From Alphaproteobacteria bacterium 43-37 (lineage in GTDB: Bacteria > Pseudomonadota > Alphaproteobacteria > 43-37), in contig MKSY01000021.1 of NCBI GenBank assembly GCA_001897475.1, positions 1-60,855 of the forward strand: a stretch of 60,855 nt of DNA. The letters are read 5' to 3'. Of this stretch, positions 9,160 to 18,202 are shown piece after piece (the stretch's first letter is position 1; every line of letters starts with the position of its first letter). Under the pieces are notes generated by a model. That model did not search any database and was not told where the DNA came from. It worked only from the letters and a program-made list of their open reading frames with translations. The translations under genes and the position numbers were made by a program.

Positions 9160-9649
9160 TGTTTTTCTCGCTCCTATGTGTTGATAGTTGAGACCATAGC
9201 AGAAGAAAAACGCCAATGCAAATCATTGCATCAGCAAAATTAAACGCAGGCCAGTGATGGTTGTTGATGTAAAAATCAATAAAATCAACAACTTTTCCCA
9301 AGCGCAGGCGATCGATAATATTACCTATTGCCCCGCCAATAATGATGGATAACGCAATACGCTCAATACAAACAACGGTGTTCTTTAGCCAGGCTAGTAA
9401 AAAAACGACCATTGTAACTGAGAGTGCGGTTAAAATATACGGCCCCCATTTCCCTAATGACACTAACATACCAAAGCTGACACCAGGATTAAAAACCAAC
9501 GTTAAATTAAAAATAGGGAGAAGTTTTAGTGAGTTACCCTCAACCCCTAAAAAGTCCATGACTAAAAGTTTCGTGACTTGGTCAATCAGCAAAATAGCAA
9601 TGATCAACCAAGCAAAAGGAATAAGATTTCGAAAGTTTTTAAAGGTCAT
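9152..9649 (-). CDS. lspA: Lipoprotein signal peptidase (signal peptidase II)
   Basis: Cleaves the signal peptide of prolipoproteins in the inner membrane. The 165-residue protein shows four hydrophobic segments and the two conserved aspartate motifs (NIIDRLRLGKVVDFIDFY and FNFADAMICIG) that form the aspartyl protease site. The ATG at 9649 overlaps the ileS stop by 4 bases, the usual ileS-lspA order in proteobacteria, and its end overlaps the lipoprotein gene. Confidence 0.97.
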   Translation of the reverse strand: MTFKNFRNLIPFAWLIIAILLIDQVTKLLVMDFLGVEGNSLKLLPIFNLTLVFNPGVSFGMLVSLGKWGPYILTALSVTMVVFLLAWLKNTVVCIERIALSIIIGGAIGNIIDRLRLGKVVDFIDFYINNHHWPAFNFADAMICIGVFLLLWSQLSTHRSEKNSA

Positions 9650-12417
9650 GCATTAACCACTTCGTCACACCTTGCGCACAGCTTTTCTGGGTGCTCCACG
9701 ACCTCGGGTAAAATTTTCCAGCACCTTTGGCATTTATCGCCCTCAGCTTTTTGAACGAGGGCTACAGCAGAAGGAAAATCTTCCAGACAGAAGACGTCTT
9801 GGTTTTGGGCGATAGAATGGGGCTCCACAAATGATACATGGGAGGCAATGGCTAGTTCAGCCCAATCCACGTTCTCAAGTCCTTCCAAAAGCAGGGGGTT
9901 GCAACCAACAACTAATGCCGCTTGCAGGCTGGAGCCGATGAGATGATTTGCGCGGGCCACTTCAAGAGCGCCTGTCATGACTCGCCGCAAATTACGCATG
10001 CGGTTCACCACTTCGGCAATGGAGGAATTCTTCCATGATCCTGGAACATTGAGGAATAGTTGCTCGTGGACAGATGAGTGTTGTCCGTGCAAAGCCATCC
10101 AGGCTTCTTCAGCTGTAAAGCATAAAAATGGAGCCAGCCATTTGACTAAGCAATCAAAAACTTGGTTCATCACATATAAGGTGCTTTTACGCTTGATATT
10201 ATTAGAGTGATCGCAATAAAGGCTGTCTTTGCGGATATCAAAATAAAAGGCCGATAAATCGCTCGAGCAAAAAGCATTCAGCTCCCCAATCAGGCGATTA
10301 TATTCAAAGGATGCGAGGCATTCCTTGAGCAACTCGTCAAGGCAGGCCAGTCTATGCAAAACCCATTTTTCCAAATCCGGTAGCTCATCATAGGCAACTG
10401 TAGGTTGGTTTGGATTATCATTCAAGCTTCCCAAAAGGTATCGGAAGGTATTTCGGAAGCGACGGTAGACGTCTTCTTGTTGTTTGATGATGCTTTTGCC
10501 AATACGGATATCGTCCATATAGTCGCTAGAGGCGATCCATAGCCTTATCAAATCCACACCGTGGCTTTTTACCAAGTCCTCAAGGTTAATTGTATTACCT
10601 AAGGATTTGGACATCTTTTTCCCATGTTCATCCACAACAAAGCCGTGAGTGATGACATTTTCATAGGGGGCTTGGCCTCTGGTTCCGCATGCAATGAGCA
10701 AGGAAGACTGAAACCAGCCACGATGTTGATCAGTTCCCTCAAGATAAAGAGAAGCAGGCCACTTAAGTCCCTCCCTTTGTTCCAATACAAAGCTATGGGT
10801 AGAGCCGGCATCGAACCAAACATCTAGGATATCTGGAACTTGCTCATAGTCCTCAGGGTTATACTTAGGTGGGAGGAAGCGAGAGCCTGGGTCATTAAAC
10901 CAGATATCGCTACCTTCTGTTTCAATGGCTTGGGCAATACGCTCAAAAAGTTCTGGATCTTTAAGTATTTCACGGGATTTTTTGTGAATAAAGAGCGTGA
11001 TGGGTGTTCCCCAAGCTCGTTGACGGGAAATGCACCAATCTGGCCGACTTTCGACCATAGAATGGATGCGATTGATGCTGTTTTTAGGGAACCACTGCAC
11101 TTTCTGAATGGCCTGAAGGGATTTTTGGCGCAGCTCAGTGGCATCCATACTGATAAACCACTGTGGTGTGGTTCGGAAAATGAGAGGTGCTTTGGATCGC
11201 CAGGAATGGGGGTAGCTGTGAATAATGTCTTCTTCAAACAGTAACAACCCTGTTTCGCGTAATTTTGGAAGCACATGATCGTTGGCTTTAAAAACATGTG
11301 TCCCAGCAAAAAGAGGAACGCCTGGAGCATAAAGACCATCGTTTTCTACGGTATATGGAATTTCTATGTGATATTTTTTACCCATAGCAAAGTCTTCCAC
11401 GCCGTGACCTGGAGCGGTATGTACAAAGCCCGTGCCTGCATCAGTGGTAACATGTGTCCCAGCAAAAAGAGGAACATCAAAATCATATCCTTGCCCGCGC
11501 AAAGGATGGGCACAAATCGTGCCAGCTAATTCATTACCCCTGAATGTTGCGATCTCAGTTAATGTTTCCATCTTAGTTTTGTGAGAAAATGCTTCAACCA
11601 AAGATTGCGCAAGCAGATACCTTTGGTCACCTAGTTCAACAAGGCTATAGGTGACATCGTCATGAAATGCGATAGCCCGGTTTCCGGGGATGGTCCAGGG
11701 TGTGGTCGTCCATATGACGACAATGGCGTTTTGAAGGGCCTCATGGGATGAAGAGGCAACCTTGAAGCCTAAATAAATTGAGCGAGATGTTTTGTCATGG
11801 TATTCAATTTCGGCTTCAGCTAAGGCCGTTTTTTCAACCACTGACCACATGATGGGCTTGGTCCCTAAAAATAATCCGCCATTGAACAAGAATTTCCCTA
11901 ACTCTCGGACAATGGCCGCCTCAGAACTGAAATCCATGGTTGCATAAGGAGCGTTCCACTCTCCAAAACAACCTAAACGCTGGAACTCTTCTGATTGAAT
12001 TTTGATCCACTTAGAGGCATAATCACGACATTCCTGCCTAAAAGCAATGACGGGAACTTGATCTTTGGATAGCCCTTTTTGCCTATAGTTTTCTTCAACC
12101 TTAGCTTCAATTGGCAACCCATGGCAGTCCCACCCAGGAATAAAAGGTGTGTCAAATCCAAGCATAAATTTTGATTTGCACACAATGTCTTTTAAAACCT
12201 TATTCAGGGCTGTTCCCATGTGAAGATGACCATTGGCATAAGGGGGGCCATCGTGAACAATGAAAAGGGGCTTTCCTTTTGAGTGCTGGCGAAGCTTTTG
12301 ATACAGATTCATCTGCTTCCATTGGGCCAAAATTTGTGGCTCACGCTCAAGCAAATTCGCTTTCATTTGGAAAGTAGTTTGTGGAAGAAAAATTGTGCTT
12401 TTATAGTCCAACGTCAT
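9646..12417 (-). CDS. ileS: Isoleucyl-tRNA synthetase
   Basis: Charges tRNA-Ile. From the ATG at 12417 the protein is 923 residues and begins MTLDYKSTIFLPQTTF, the usual family start. That start has an AAAGG ribosome-binding site; the ATG at 12444 has none. Visible motifs are the HIGH-type signature PYANGHLHMG (residues 59-68), the CP1 editing region with GTGFVHTAPGHGVEDF, GWFQSSLL, the KMSKS loop, and a C-terminal zinc site (CQRCWK...CARC). It is the first gene of the seven-gene leftward operon. A 27-bp exact repeat inside it (11293-11319 and 11449-11475) encodes VPLFAGTHV twice. Confidence 0.98.
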   Translation of the reverse strand: MTLDYKSTIFLPQTTFQMKANLLEREPQILAQWKQMNLYQKLRQHSKGKPLFIVHDGPPYANGHLHMGTALNKVLKDIVCKSKFMLGFDTPFIPGWDCHGLPIEAKVEENYRQKGLSKDQVPVIAFRQECRDYASKWIKIQSEEFQRLGCFGEWNAPYATMDFSSEAAIVRELGKFLFNGGLFLGTKPIMWSVVEKTALAEAEIEYHDKTSRSIYLGFKVASSSHEALQNAIVVIWTTTPWTIPGNRAIAFHDDVTYSLVELGDQRYLLAQSLVEAFSHKTKMETLTEIATFRGNELAGTICAHPLRGQGYDFDVPLFAGTHVTTDAGTGFVHTAPGHGVEDFAMGKKYHIEIPYTVENDGLYAPGVPLFAGTHVFKANDHVLPKLRETGLLLFEEDIIHSYPHSWRSKAPLIFRTTPQWFISMDATELRQKSLQAIQKVQWFPKNSINRIHSMVESRPDWCISRQRAWGTPITLFIHKKSREILKDPELFERIAQAIETEGSDIWFNDPGSRFLPPKYNPEDYEQVPDILDVWFDAGSTHSFVLEQREGLKWPASLYLEGTDQHRGWFQSSLLIACGTRGQAPYENVITHGFVVDEHGKKMSKSLGNTINLEDLVKSHGVDLIRLWIASSDYMDDIRIGKSIIKQQEDVYRRFRNTFRYLLGSLNDNPNQPTVAYDELPDLEKWVLHRLACLDELLKECLASFEYNRLIGELNAFCSSDLSAFYFDIRKDSLYCDHSNNIKRKSTLYVMNQVFDCLVKWLAPFLCFTAEEAWMALHGQHSSVHEQLFLNVPGSWKNSSIAEVVNRMRNLRRVMTGALEVARANHLIGSSLQAALVVGCNPLLLEGLENVDWAELAIASHVSFVEPHSIAQNQDVFCLEDFPSAVALVQKAEGDKCQRCWKILPEVVEHPEKLCARCDEVVNA

Positions 12418-12607
12418 ACCATGGCCTTTATCAATATAAATCATTTAACCATAGGATTTTGGTTTAAAATTGCAATATCATTTTTGTGCGAACGTTTAGA
12501 GAAAAGATGCAGATAATCGTTATAAGACGTATTCAACTGTTGCTTTGATAATTAAGCCAGCTTGAGGGGATGAGAATGTCATTTGAGTTTTCCTTCATTT
12601 TGGACTC

Positions 12608-12636
12608 TTGAAGTTCCAACAAGACTATTCTATAAC
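12608..12636 (+). promoter_or_regulatory. Sigma-70-type promoter of the tRNA-Gly gene
   Basis: TTGAAG (12608-12613), a 17-base spacer, then TATAAC (12631-12636). The tRNA begins 22 bases further on, a normal distance for a short 5' leader. Confidence 0.7.
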
Positions 12637-12657
12637 CCTTTTATAAATATAAGCCAA

Positions 12658-12731
12658 GCGGGTGTAGCTCAATGGTAGAGCAGAAGCTTCCCAAGCTTAC
12701 GACGAGGGTTCGATTCCCTTCACCCGCTCCA
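12658..12731 (+). tRNA. tRNA-Gly (anticodon CCC)
   Basis: A 74-base cloverleaf with CCA encoded. The acceptor arms GCGGGTG and CACCCGC pair fully; the D-arm is GCTCAATGGTAGAGC; the anticodon loop TTCCCAA between AAGC and GCTT gives CCC, reading GGG glycine codons; the T-arm is GAGGGTTCGATTCCCTT. It stands alone, facing the end of flgH. Confidence 0.96.
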
Positions 12732-12735
12732 AGAT

Positions 12736-13485
12736 TTAGAATGGCCATAGGGTATCCAAAATTTGTTGGCCATAAGGTGGCTGTTGAACATCGCTTAACT
12801 GCCCTCGGCCGCCATAAGAGATGCGTGCTTCGGCAATTTTCTCATAACGGATTGTATTGTTTGAGAGAATATCTTCTTTGCGAACGATTCCTGAGACTAA
12901 AACTTCTCTTACTTCATAATTCACCCGAATTTCTTGACGCCCTTTAATGACCAAATTCCCGTTTGGTAGGACCTGTGTCACCATGGCCGCCATTTTCAGT
13001 TCGATTTCTTCCTTACGATCTACATCACCTTGCCCTGTATGCGTGGGGTTGCTGGTCACATTTAACGGGTTGGTCTCATTAACATTTGGTCTAACCGCAA
13101 AGCGGTTTAGATAGCCCATCATAGAAGGTGTTTGAATATTCATGCCACTTGAGCGCGTCCGAATGGTTTTGTTATTTAGCTTGCCTTTGTCTTGAATGCT
13201 AATCAAAACGGTGACGATATCACCTGCCTTATGGGCTCGTTGATCTTTGAAAAAGGCTCTTGCTCCAGATTGCCATAAAGAGTTGGGTTTTTGGATATGT
13301 GGTTCTGGTTCTGGTGTTGGAGTCGTGACAGGTCTATAGTCTCTTTCTTCCGTTGGATTTTGTAATGCTGTCATGCGTGGGGGTGCGCCAACGTCCTGCA
13401 ATTTTGCAAATGGGCCACACCCTGTGAGTGCATGGCAAGTGATCAAGGCAATTAAGGATGGTATACCGTGATTTTTAATAGTCAT
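12736..13485 (-). CDS. flgH: Flagellar L-ring lipoprotein FlgH
   Basis: Forms the outer-membrane L-ring bushing of the flagellar rod. The 249-residue protein has a lipoprotein signal ending in ALTGC (Cys about 23), a proline-rich linker, and the FlgH core: SLWQSGARAFFKDQRAHKAGDIVTVLISI, GNLVIKGRQEIRVNYEVREVLVSGIVR, and the C-terminal VADARI-like stretch EARISYGGRG. It is last in the operon flgF-flgG-flgA-flgH, one base after flgA. Confidence 0.97.
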   Translation of the reverse strand: MTIKNHGIPSLIALITCHALTGCGPFAKLQDVGAPPRMTALQNPTEERDYRPVTTPTPEPEPHIQKPNSLWQSGARAFFKDQRAHKAGDIVTVLISIQDKGKLNNKTIRTRSSGMNIQTPSMMGYLNRFAVRPNVNETNPLNVTSNPTHTGQGDVDRKEEIELKMAAMVTQVLPNGNLVIKGRQEIRVNYEVREVLVSGIVRKEDILSNNTIRYEKIAEARISYGGRGQLSDVQQPPYGQQILDTLWPF

Positions 13486-13486
13486 T

Positions 13487-14419
13487 TTATCCTCCCGTCA
13501 CTAACTGAACGCGAACGGATCCATTTTTTTCCGCGATACCGGTGACGATTTTTTTGCTCTCCAAGTTCATAACACTCACATTCTCGCCAGACTTGGCGTT
13601 ATTTTGAGCTTTTCCCTTCGAGGTTACAGTGATGTTTTTATGACGCAAAACCATTGTAACAATGTCACCGTTCTTGATGGCATATTGTACTTTTAAGTCG
13701 CTCTGTAGGATGGGGAGGCCAGCTTTCAAAGTTCTGTATTTAGGTTCATGTCCAACCAGGTCTTCCTTTTGAGTGATAGCTTGAGGTGTGACTTGGTGTG
13801 AAAATAGGCCTTGAAAAGCAACGTCTGATTCTTGAATGACTTCACCCATGCGAATATCTCTGGTTAGAACCGGCACATCCACTTTGCGGATAATCTTGCC
13901 TGTCATCGAAAAGTTTTGTCCTGAATTTGAAGTGTTGGTATTGATCCGAAATGCGATATGAACTTTTTCAAAGTTGGGATCTAAAGTGCAGTGTGTCAGT
14001 TGAATTTGCGCTAAAGACAGATCAGAGACGACGATAGGGTTTATGTAAGGGTCTAGTTTAAGGTCGCCATTGTGCAAGGATAGCTTTTCTCGAACCAAGG
14101 GCGTTAGCTGCTCTTCCAGCCAGGTCAAGTCAATAGCCGTTCCCTTGCGTTCAACTGTAAAAGTTTCAAGCCCAGAACTTGAGGGCCAGTCGACCTGATA
14201 TTGCCGAGCAATATTTTTTAGCCATATGGAATCAAAAATTTTCTTTTGGCCAGGGCCAGGCGTGGGGGCGATAATGACATCCCCATATTTTTCCAACCCT
14301 TGAAAGATATCTGACAGACGTAGTGTGTCATTTTCTGTTATTAAGTATGGCTTTAGGACCGCTGCATGGGCTGCAGAAACCATCAAGAACAAGCCTAACA
14401 CTACCCTTACCAAGTCCAT
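13487..14419 (-). CDS. flgA: Flagella basal-body P-ring formation protein FlgA
   Basis: Periplasmic chaperone that assembles the FlgI P-ring. The 310-residue protein has a signal peptide (residues 1-19, ending AAHA) and the C-terminal SAF domain: VPVLTRDIRMGEVIQESDV, KAGLPILQSDL, GDIVTMVLRHKNITVTSKGKA. Six bases separate it from flgG and one base from flgH. flgI itself is not in the window. Confidence 0.94.
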   Translation of the reverse strand: MDLVRVVLGLFLMVSAAHAAVLKPYLITENDTLRLSDIFQGLEKYGDVIIAPTPGPGQKKIFDSIWLKNIARQYQVDWPSSSGLETFTVERKGTAIDLTWLEEQLTPLVREKLSLHNGDLKLDPYINPIVVSDLSLAQIQLTHCTLDPNFEKVHIAFRINTNTSNSGQNFSMTGKIIRKVDVPVLTRDIRMGEVIQESDVAFQGLFSHQVTPQAITQKEDLVGHEPKYRTLKAGLPILQSDLKVQYAIKNGDIVTMVLRHKNITVTSKGKAQNNAKSGENVSVMNLESKKIVTGIAEKNGSVRVQLVTGG

Positions 14420-14425
14420 AAAAAA

Positions 14426-15214
14426 CTAACTCCTCAAGCGATTCGCTGTGGCCATCATTTCACTGGAAGCTTTAACGCTCTCAGCGCACATTTCATAATG
14501 CCTTTGACATTCAACCATGGTTGTCATTTCGACCACAGGGTCAACGTTTGAACTTTCCAGAACGCCCTGCTTTACCATTCCAAACCCTGGGTTGCCTGGT
14601 GCTCCTGCCGTGGGTGAACCAGATGCTGCCGTTTCTTGGGAAAGGTTATCACCGAGTGCTTGGAGACCAGCTGGGTTGGCAAAATTTGTTAACTCAAGCT
14701 GACCAAGAGATTGCGGAGTAGGGTTATTGGCAAGTTTAGCCATAACTTCTCCTGTGTTACTAATGGAAATCTCCACAGCCTCTGGTGGTACGGTGATTTG
14801 TGGTTGCAAAAAATACCCTTCATTGGTCACAAGGGCACCATTGGGGCTCAGTTGAAAACTGCCTGCACGTGTATAAGCTGTGCCACCGTTTGGTAGTTCA
14901 ACGCGAAAATATCCTTTTCCTTCGATTCCCAAATCAAGAGGGTTACCTGTTGGCTTCATCTCGCCTTGAAGCATTATACGTGAAATAGCGACAGGTTTTA
15001 CACCTAAGCCAATTTGTGCACCAGTTGGCAAAACGTTCCCAGATCCAGATGTACTAGCACCCGCAGTGCGGAGATTTTGTGGCGCCATTTCAGCAAACTC
15101 GAGTCGCTGACGCTTAAATGCTGACACTTGAAGTTTTGATAAATTATCGCTGATGACCGCTATATTGAGCTGTTGTGCTAACATGCCGCTTGCGGAAATA
15201 TTCAAAGATCTCAT
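14426..15214 (-). CDS. flgG: Flagellar distal rod protein FlgG
   Basis: Builds the distal rod of the flagellar basal body. The 262-residue protein has the N-terminal rod motif (MRSLNISASGMLAQQLNIAVISDNLSKLQV), the central LDLGIEGKGYFRVELPNG block, and the C-terminal GVLESSNVDPVVEMTTMVECQRHYEMCAE helix that packs in the rod. The length matches the family. It is 25 bases downstream of flgF. Confidence 0.97.
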   Translation of the reverse strand: MRSLNISASGMLAQQLNIAVISDNLSKLQVSAFKRQRLEFAEMAPQNLRTAGASTSGSGNVLPTGAQIGLGVKPVAISRIMLQGEMKPTGNPLDLGIEGKGYFRVELPNGGTAYTRAGSFQLSPNGALVTNEGYFLQPQITVPPEAVEISISNTGEVMAKLANNPTPQSLGQLELTNFANPAGLQALGDNLSQETAASGSPTAGAPGNPGFGMVKQGVLESSNVDPVVEMTTMVECQRHYEMCAESVKASSEMMATANRLRS

Positions 15215-15239
15215 TGTGGCATTTCCTTTTTGCTATTTC

Positions 15240-15956
15240 TTATGTGACTTTAACGATTCGATCAATTGAGTTGCGTCGCCGCTCATTTTCAGAATCAATT
15301 AACTCTTGGCTAGCTTGATAGCTGCGCAAAATCTCAATCATATGTAGAGATTCTTCGATCATGTTGACGTTAGATCCCATGATAGTACCTTGCTGGAAGT
15401 TTGGGGTTTCTACAGCTTGTGGTGCTTGTTCCGCTATGAATAAACCATCACCAATTCGTTGAAGGGCTTTTTCGTTTTCAAAGGTCGAAAGTGTAATACG
15501 CCCGATACGCTCATTGTCGCCGTAAACATTTCCTTGAGGATCAATATGAATTTCCTTGGCGGTAACAGGAACTTGTATGGGGGAACCATCGCCCAAAACT
15601 GGGTAGCCCGTTGCGGTTGCAAGTTGACCATCACTATTGAGAGTGAATTGGCCGCTGCGCGAATAAGCGGTGCTATCAGGGGCTTGGACTGAAAAGTAGC
15701 CGTGGCTGGGGCTTGCCACATCCAAAGGGTTGCCTGTTTTTGTGAGTGGGCCTGGGTTTGATATGCGATCAACCTCTAAGATTTTTACCAAGGAAAGTGT
15801 ATGCGTCATGCGTTTTTTATGAGGTTCCTCAGCTGTGCGTAACACTTCCTTTTGAAAGCCTGCGGTTGAGCCGTTAACCAAGTTATTAGAACAAACTTCC
15901 ATTTGTTTACGAAGAGCTTGTTGCTGAGATAGGGAAACCATCGATGCGCTTTTCAT
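15240..15956 (-). CDS. flgF: Flagellar proximal rod protein FlgF
   Basis: A rod protein of 238 residues related to FlgG, with N-terminal ALRKQMEVCSNNLVNGSTAGFQKE, central NPLDVASPSHGYFSVQAPDSTAYSR-type block, and a C-terminal SNVNMIEESLHMIEILRSYQ helix. It is the first gene of the leftward flagellar operon. A sigma-54-like promoter lies at 15993-16008, close before its ATG. Confidence 0.95.
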   Translation of the reverse strand: MKSASMVSLSQQQALRKQMEVCSNNLVNGSTAGFQKEVLRTAEEPHKKRMTHTLSLVKILEVDRISNPGPLTKTGNPLDVASPSHGYFSVQAPDSTAYSRSGQFTLNSDGQLATATGYPVLGDGSPIQVPVTAKEIHIDPQGNVYGDNERIGRITLSTFENEKALQRIGDGLFIAEQAPQAVETPNFQQGTIMGSNVNMIEESLHMIEILRSYQASQELIDSENERRRNSIDRIVKVT

Positions 15957-15992
15957 GCCTTAACCCTTAAATTATCCTTTCAGATTTCTCAC

Positions 15993-16008
15993 TGCATGAA
16001 CTGTGCCA
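15993..16008 (-). promoter_or_regulatory. Sigma-54-type (-24/-12) promoter of flgF
   Basis: On the minus strand the sequence reads TGGCAC-N5-ATGCA, against the consensus TGGCAC-N5-TTGCA. GG and GC are spaced correctly for -24 and -12. The flgF ATG lies 37 bases from its downstream edge. Sigma-54 control of rod/hook genes is established in alphaproteobacteria such as Caulobacter; an RpoN gene is not in the window. Confidence 0.6.
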
Positions 16009-16083
16009 AGTGAGAGCCTTCAATGATTATTAGGTTTGCGGAAGTTAATAAATACTTCGTTAAAAACCTAAAAAAAATGAATG

Positions 16084-16096
16084 GGAAATAATTTCC
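16084..16096. promoter_or_regulatory. 13-bp perfect palindrome between flgF and fliL
   Basis: GGAAAT-A-ATTTCC in the divergent flagellar intergenic region. It may be an operator for a dimeric regulator of either operon. There is no T run, so it is not a terminator. Confidence 0.35.
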
Positions 16097-16189
16097 ATTT
16101 TTGTAGGTAAAAAATTCTCTGCTTAACGACTTGTTAGTAATCATGGGATTAGTGTGAAAAAAGTTAAGGTTGTTTTTAAGGTTAAAACA

Positions 16190-16750
16190 ATGGTTGATGA
16201 GCAGAATGAAAGTGGCGAGTTAGAGCCAGCTACAGAGCCAGAGGCTGAAGAAGGTAGTAAAAATCCCACGTCTAAAAGAAAGCCGCTTTATAAGAGAATT
16301 GTTCTTCTAATTATAATTGGCAGCAGTATCGTGGCTGTTGGTGTGGGCTTGTTTTTCACAAAAAATATGTGGATACACTTTTTGGTAAAATCTAGTGAAG
16401 CAGAAAAATCATCAAAAAAAGAAATTCATTCAAGCAAAGCACTATATTTTGAATTAGCTAATATCGTTGTTAACTTAAGACAAACTCAGAAAAATAAAAA
16501 ACCAGTCTATTTTAAGTTAAGTGTCATGATTGAGGTTGAAACGCAAAATGAGCTAGATGCTCTTGCAGCAATAAAACCAAAAATTGTTGACCAATTTCAA
16601 GTGTATCTAAGAGAGTTAACAGTAGAAGACTTGTCAGCTTCAGAGGGTGGTTTGCAGCGTCTACGCGAAGAACTGCTTATCCGTATTAATGGTATAACCA
16701 AGCCATTGGTGGTTAAAGATATGCTGTTTAAAGATGTTCTGATTCAATAA
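16190..16750 (+). CDS. fliL: Flagellar basal-body-associated protein FliL
   Basis: Inner-membrane protein at the stator-rotor interface. It has an acidic N-terminal cytoplasmic tail, one membrane helix (IVLLIIIGSSIVAVGVGLFF), and a periplasmic domain with the FliL pattern (YFELANIVVNLR...YFKLSVMIEVE...RLREELLIRING). I prefer the ATG at 16190 (186 residues) because AAGG precedes it by 8 bases; a GTG at 16154 in the same frame would add 12 residues. fliM follows, as usual. Confidence 0.88.
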   Translation: MVDEQNESGELEPATEPEAEEGSKNPTSKRKPLYKRIVLLIIIGSSIVAVGVGLFFTKNMWIHFLVKSSEAEKSSKKEIHSSKALYFELANIVVNLRQTQKNKKPVYFKLSVMIEVETQNELDALAAIKPKIVDQFQVYLRELTVEDLSASEGGLQRLREELLIRINGITKPLVVKDMLFKDVLIQ

Positions 16751-16763
16751 TAAGGCAATGCCC

Positions 16764-17699
16764 ATGAAAGTTATTGAAACAAATGCTCATGTTTGGACTG
16801 AAAGCGAAGCGCACTCGCTTAATATCAAATCTGTAAAACGAATTGAGGATCTTTATAGCAATACGGCAATCGCCTTACGAAGGCTTCCGTATTTGGAAAT
16901 TATCAGTGATCGTTTTGTGAGGAAATTGGCTAGTAGTTTTCGAGGCTTGGCAAATGATTTTGCCGTTGTGACCGTGGAAATGATTACTTCTGAGCGTCTT
17001 GATGAAGTTATACCAAGCCTTTCTAATACGTCTTTAACAGGCATATTTCGTTTGGATCCTCAAGGTGGTCTTGGGATGATGTGTCTTGACCAGAAGTTGG
17101 TGTATTTATTTGTGGATATGCTTCTCGGGGGGCGGCACGCTTCTTTGAATGCGATTGATGAAAATAGAGGATATACCTCAATTGAAAGAAATTTGATTGA
17201 GCGTGTTTTTAAAGTTATGTTTGCTGACTTTAGTGAAGTATTTGACGTTGATAAGCCGGTAGAGTTTGTTTTTGAGCGGCTTGAAGTCAACACACGTTTT
17301 GCCATGATCGACAAGCCCACAGCTTCAGTGTTTCATATTAAAGTGAAAGTTGAGCTAGAAGATCGTTCTGGTTTTTTCGATATTGTCCTACCTTTTGGAA
17401 CTATTGAGCATGTTTTCGCCAATATTATACCCTATCAGCTTCTTGAGCAGGATCCATTTTGGCAGAAAACTTTGTTGTCAGAGCTTGAAGAAACAAGCTT
17501 CACCCTGGAGGTGGTTCTTGATCAAACCGATAAGTTCTTAAGCGATGTGATGAGCTGGAAAAAAGGATCGGAAATCACGTTGTTGAAAAGCCCAGAAAGC
17601 CTTGTGACCATTTCTTGTGAGGGTAAATCTATGTTTACGGCTAAAATAGGGCATAGGGGCCCAAGGATTGCTGTGAGTATCGAGGAGATTATTCCATGA
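16764..17699 (+). CDS. fliM: Flagellar motor switch protein FliM
   Basis: Part of the C-ring that binds CheY-P and sets rotation direction. The protein has the central FliM middle domain (LPYLEIISDRFVRKLASSFRGL, FRLDPQGGLGMMCLDQKLVYLFVDMLLGG, then IERNLIERVFKVMFADFSEVF) and the C-terminal SpoA-like domain. The ATG at 16764 has AAGG 8 bases upstream; the ATG at 16758 is too close to it. About 311 residues, slightly short for the family. The gene overlaps the next by 4 bases. Confidence 0.93.
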   Translation: MKVIETNAHVWTESEAHSLNIKSVKRIEDLYSNTAIALRRLPYLEIISDRFVRKLASSFRGLANDFAVVTVEMITSERLDEVIPSLSNTSLTGIFRLDPQGGLGMMCLDQKLVYLFVDMLLGGRHASLNAIDENRGYTSIERNLIERVFKVMFADFSEVFDVDKPVEFVFERLEVNTRFAMIDKPTASVFHIKVKVELEDRSGFFDIVLPFGTIEHVFANIIPYQLLEQDPFWQKTLLSELEETSFTLEVVLDQTDKFLSDVMSWKKGSEITLLKSPESLVTISCEGKSMFTAKIGHRGPRIAVSIEEIIP

Positions 17700-18202
17700 T
17701 GGCCGTAAGCACTATATTTGAAGTATTGTTATGCATCCTTCTTGTGGTGATGATGGCTTATGCAATTGTCTTACGTAAACATTTAATGGTTTTAAAATCT
17801 GGGAAAGATGATTTTAAAACTGTGATGGGGACTTTCAATCAGGCAGTTAATCAAGCCTCACAAACCATTCAAGAATTAAAAAATGTCGCTCAAAAAGAGC
17901 AAACTCAAATGACAGAGAAAATCGATAGAGCATTGAGTATGTGTGAGGAGTTAGAATTTTTGATTGGGCGCTCTGAAACGTTGGTTTCTGAAATGGAAAA
18001 AATATCACAAAAAACGCCAAGCATATCCCAGAAAAAGCCCTCTATCGAGCCTGTGCAAACACAAATATCCAGTGCCAAAAAAACTATAAAAAAAGAATTA
18101 GCGCCTCATAAGGAAGAAAAACTCAAACCTGAACTTAAAGCAACGATAGATGATATTCACGATGAGCTTAAAATTTTTAAGATGCTTCAAAATATACGTT
18201 GA
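17696..18202 (+). CDS. DUF6468-like membrane-anchored coiled-coil protein of flagellar operon
   Basis: A 168-residue protein with one N-terminal membrane helix (residues about 6-24) followed by a long charged coiled coil (QAVNQASQTIQELKNVAQKEQ...EELEFLIGRSETLVSEM) and a Lys-rich tail. Small proteins like this sit downstream of fliL-fliM in alphaproteobacterial flagellar operons and are classed as DUF6468. The ATG overlaps the fliM stop (ATGA). The biochemical role is unknown; a link to stator or export gate assembly is only inferred from position. Confidence 0.75.
   Translation: MMAVSTIFEVLLCILLVVMMAYAIVLRKHLMVLKSGKDDFKTVMGTFNQAVNQASQTIQELKNVAQKEQTQMTEKIDRALSMCEELEFLIGRSETLVSEMEKISQKTPSISQKKPSIEPVQTQISSAKKTIKKELAPHKEEKLKPELKATIDDIHDELKIFKMLQNIR

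Noticed and set aside
15993-16060. CtrA box between flgF and fliL
   Set aside because: The TTAA halves are 11 bases apart, not 7; only half sites are present.
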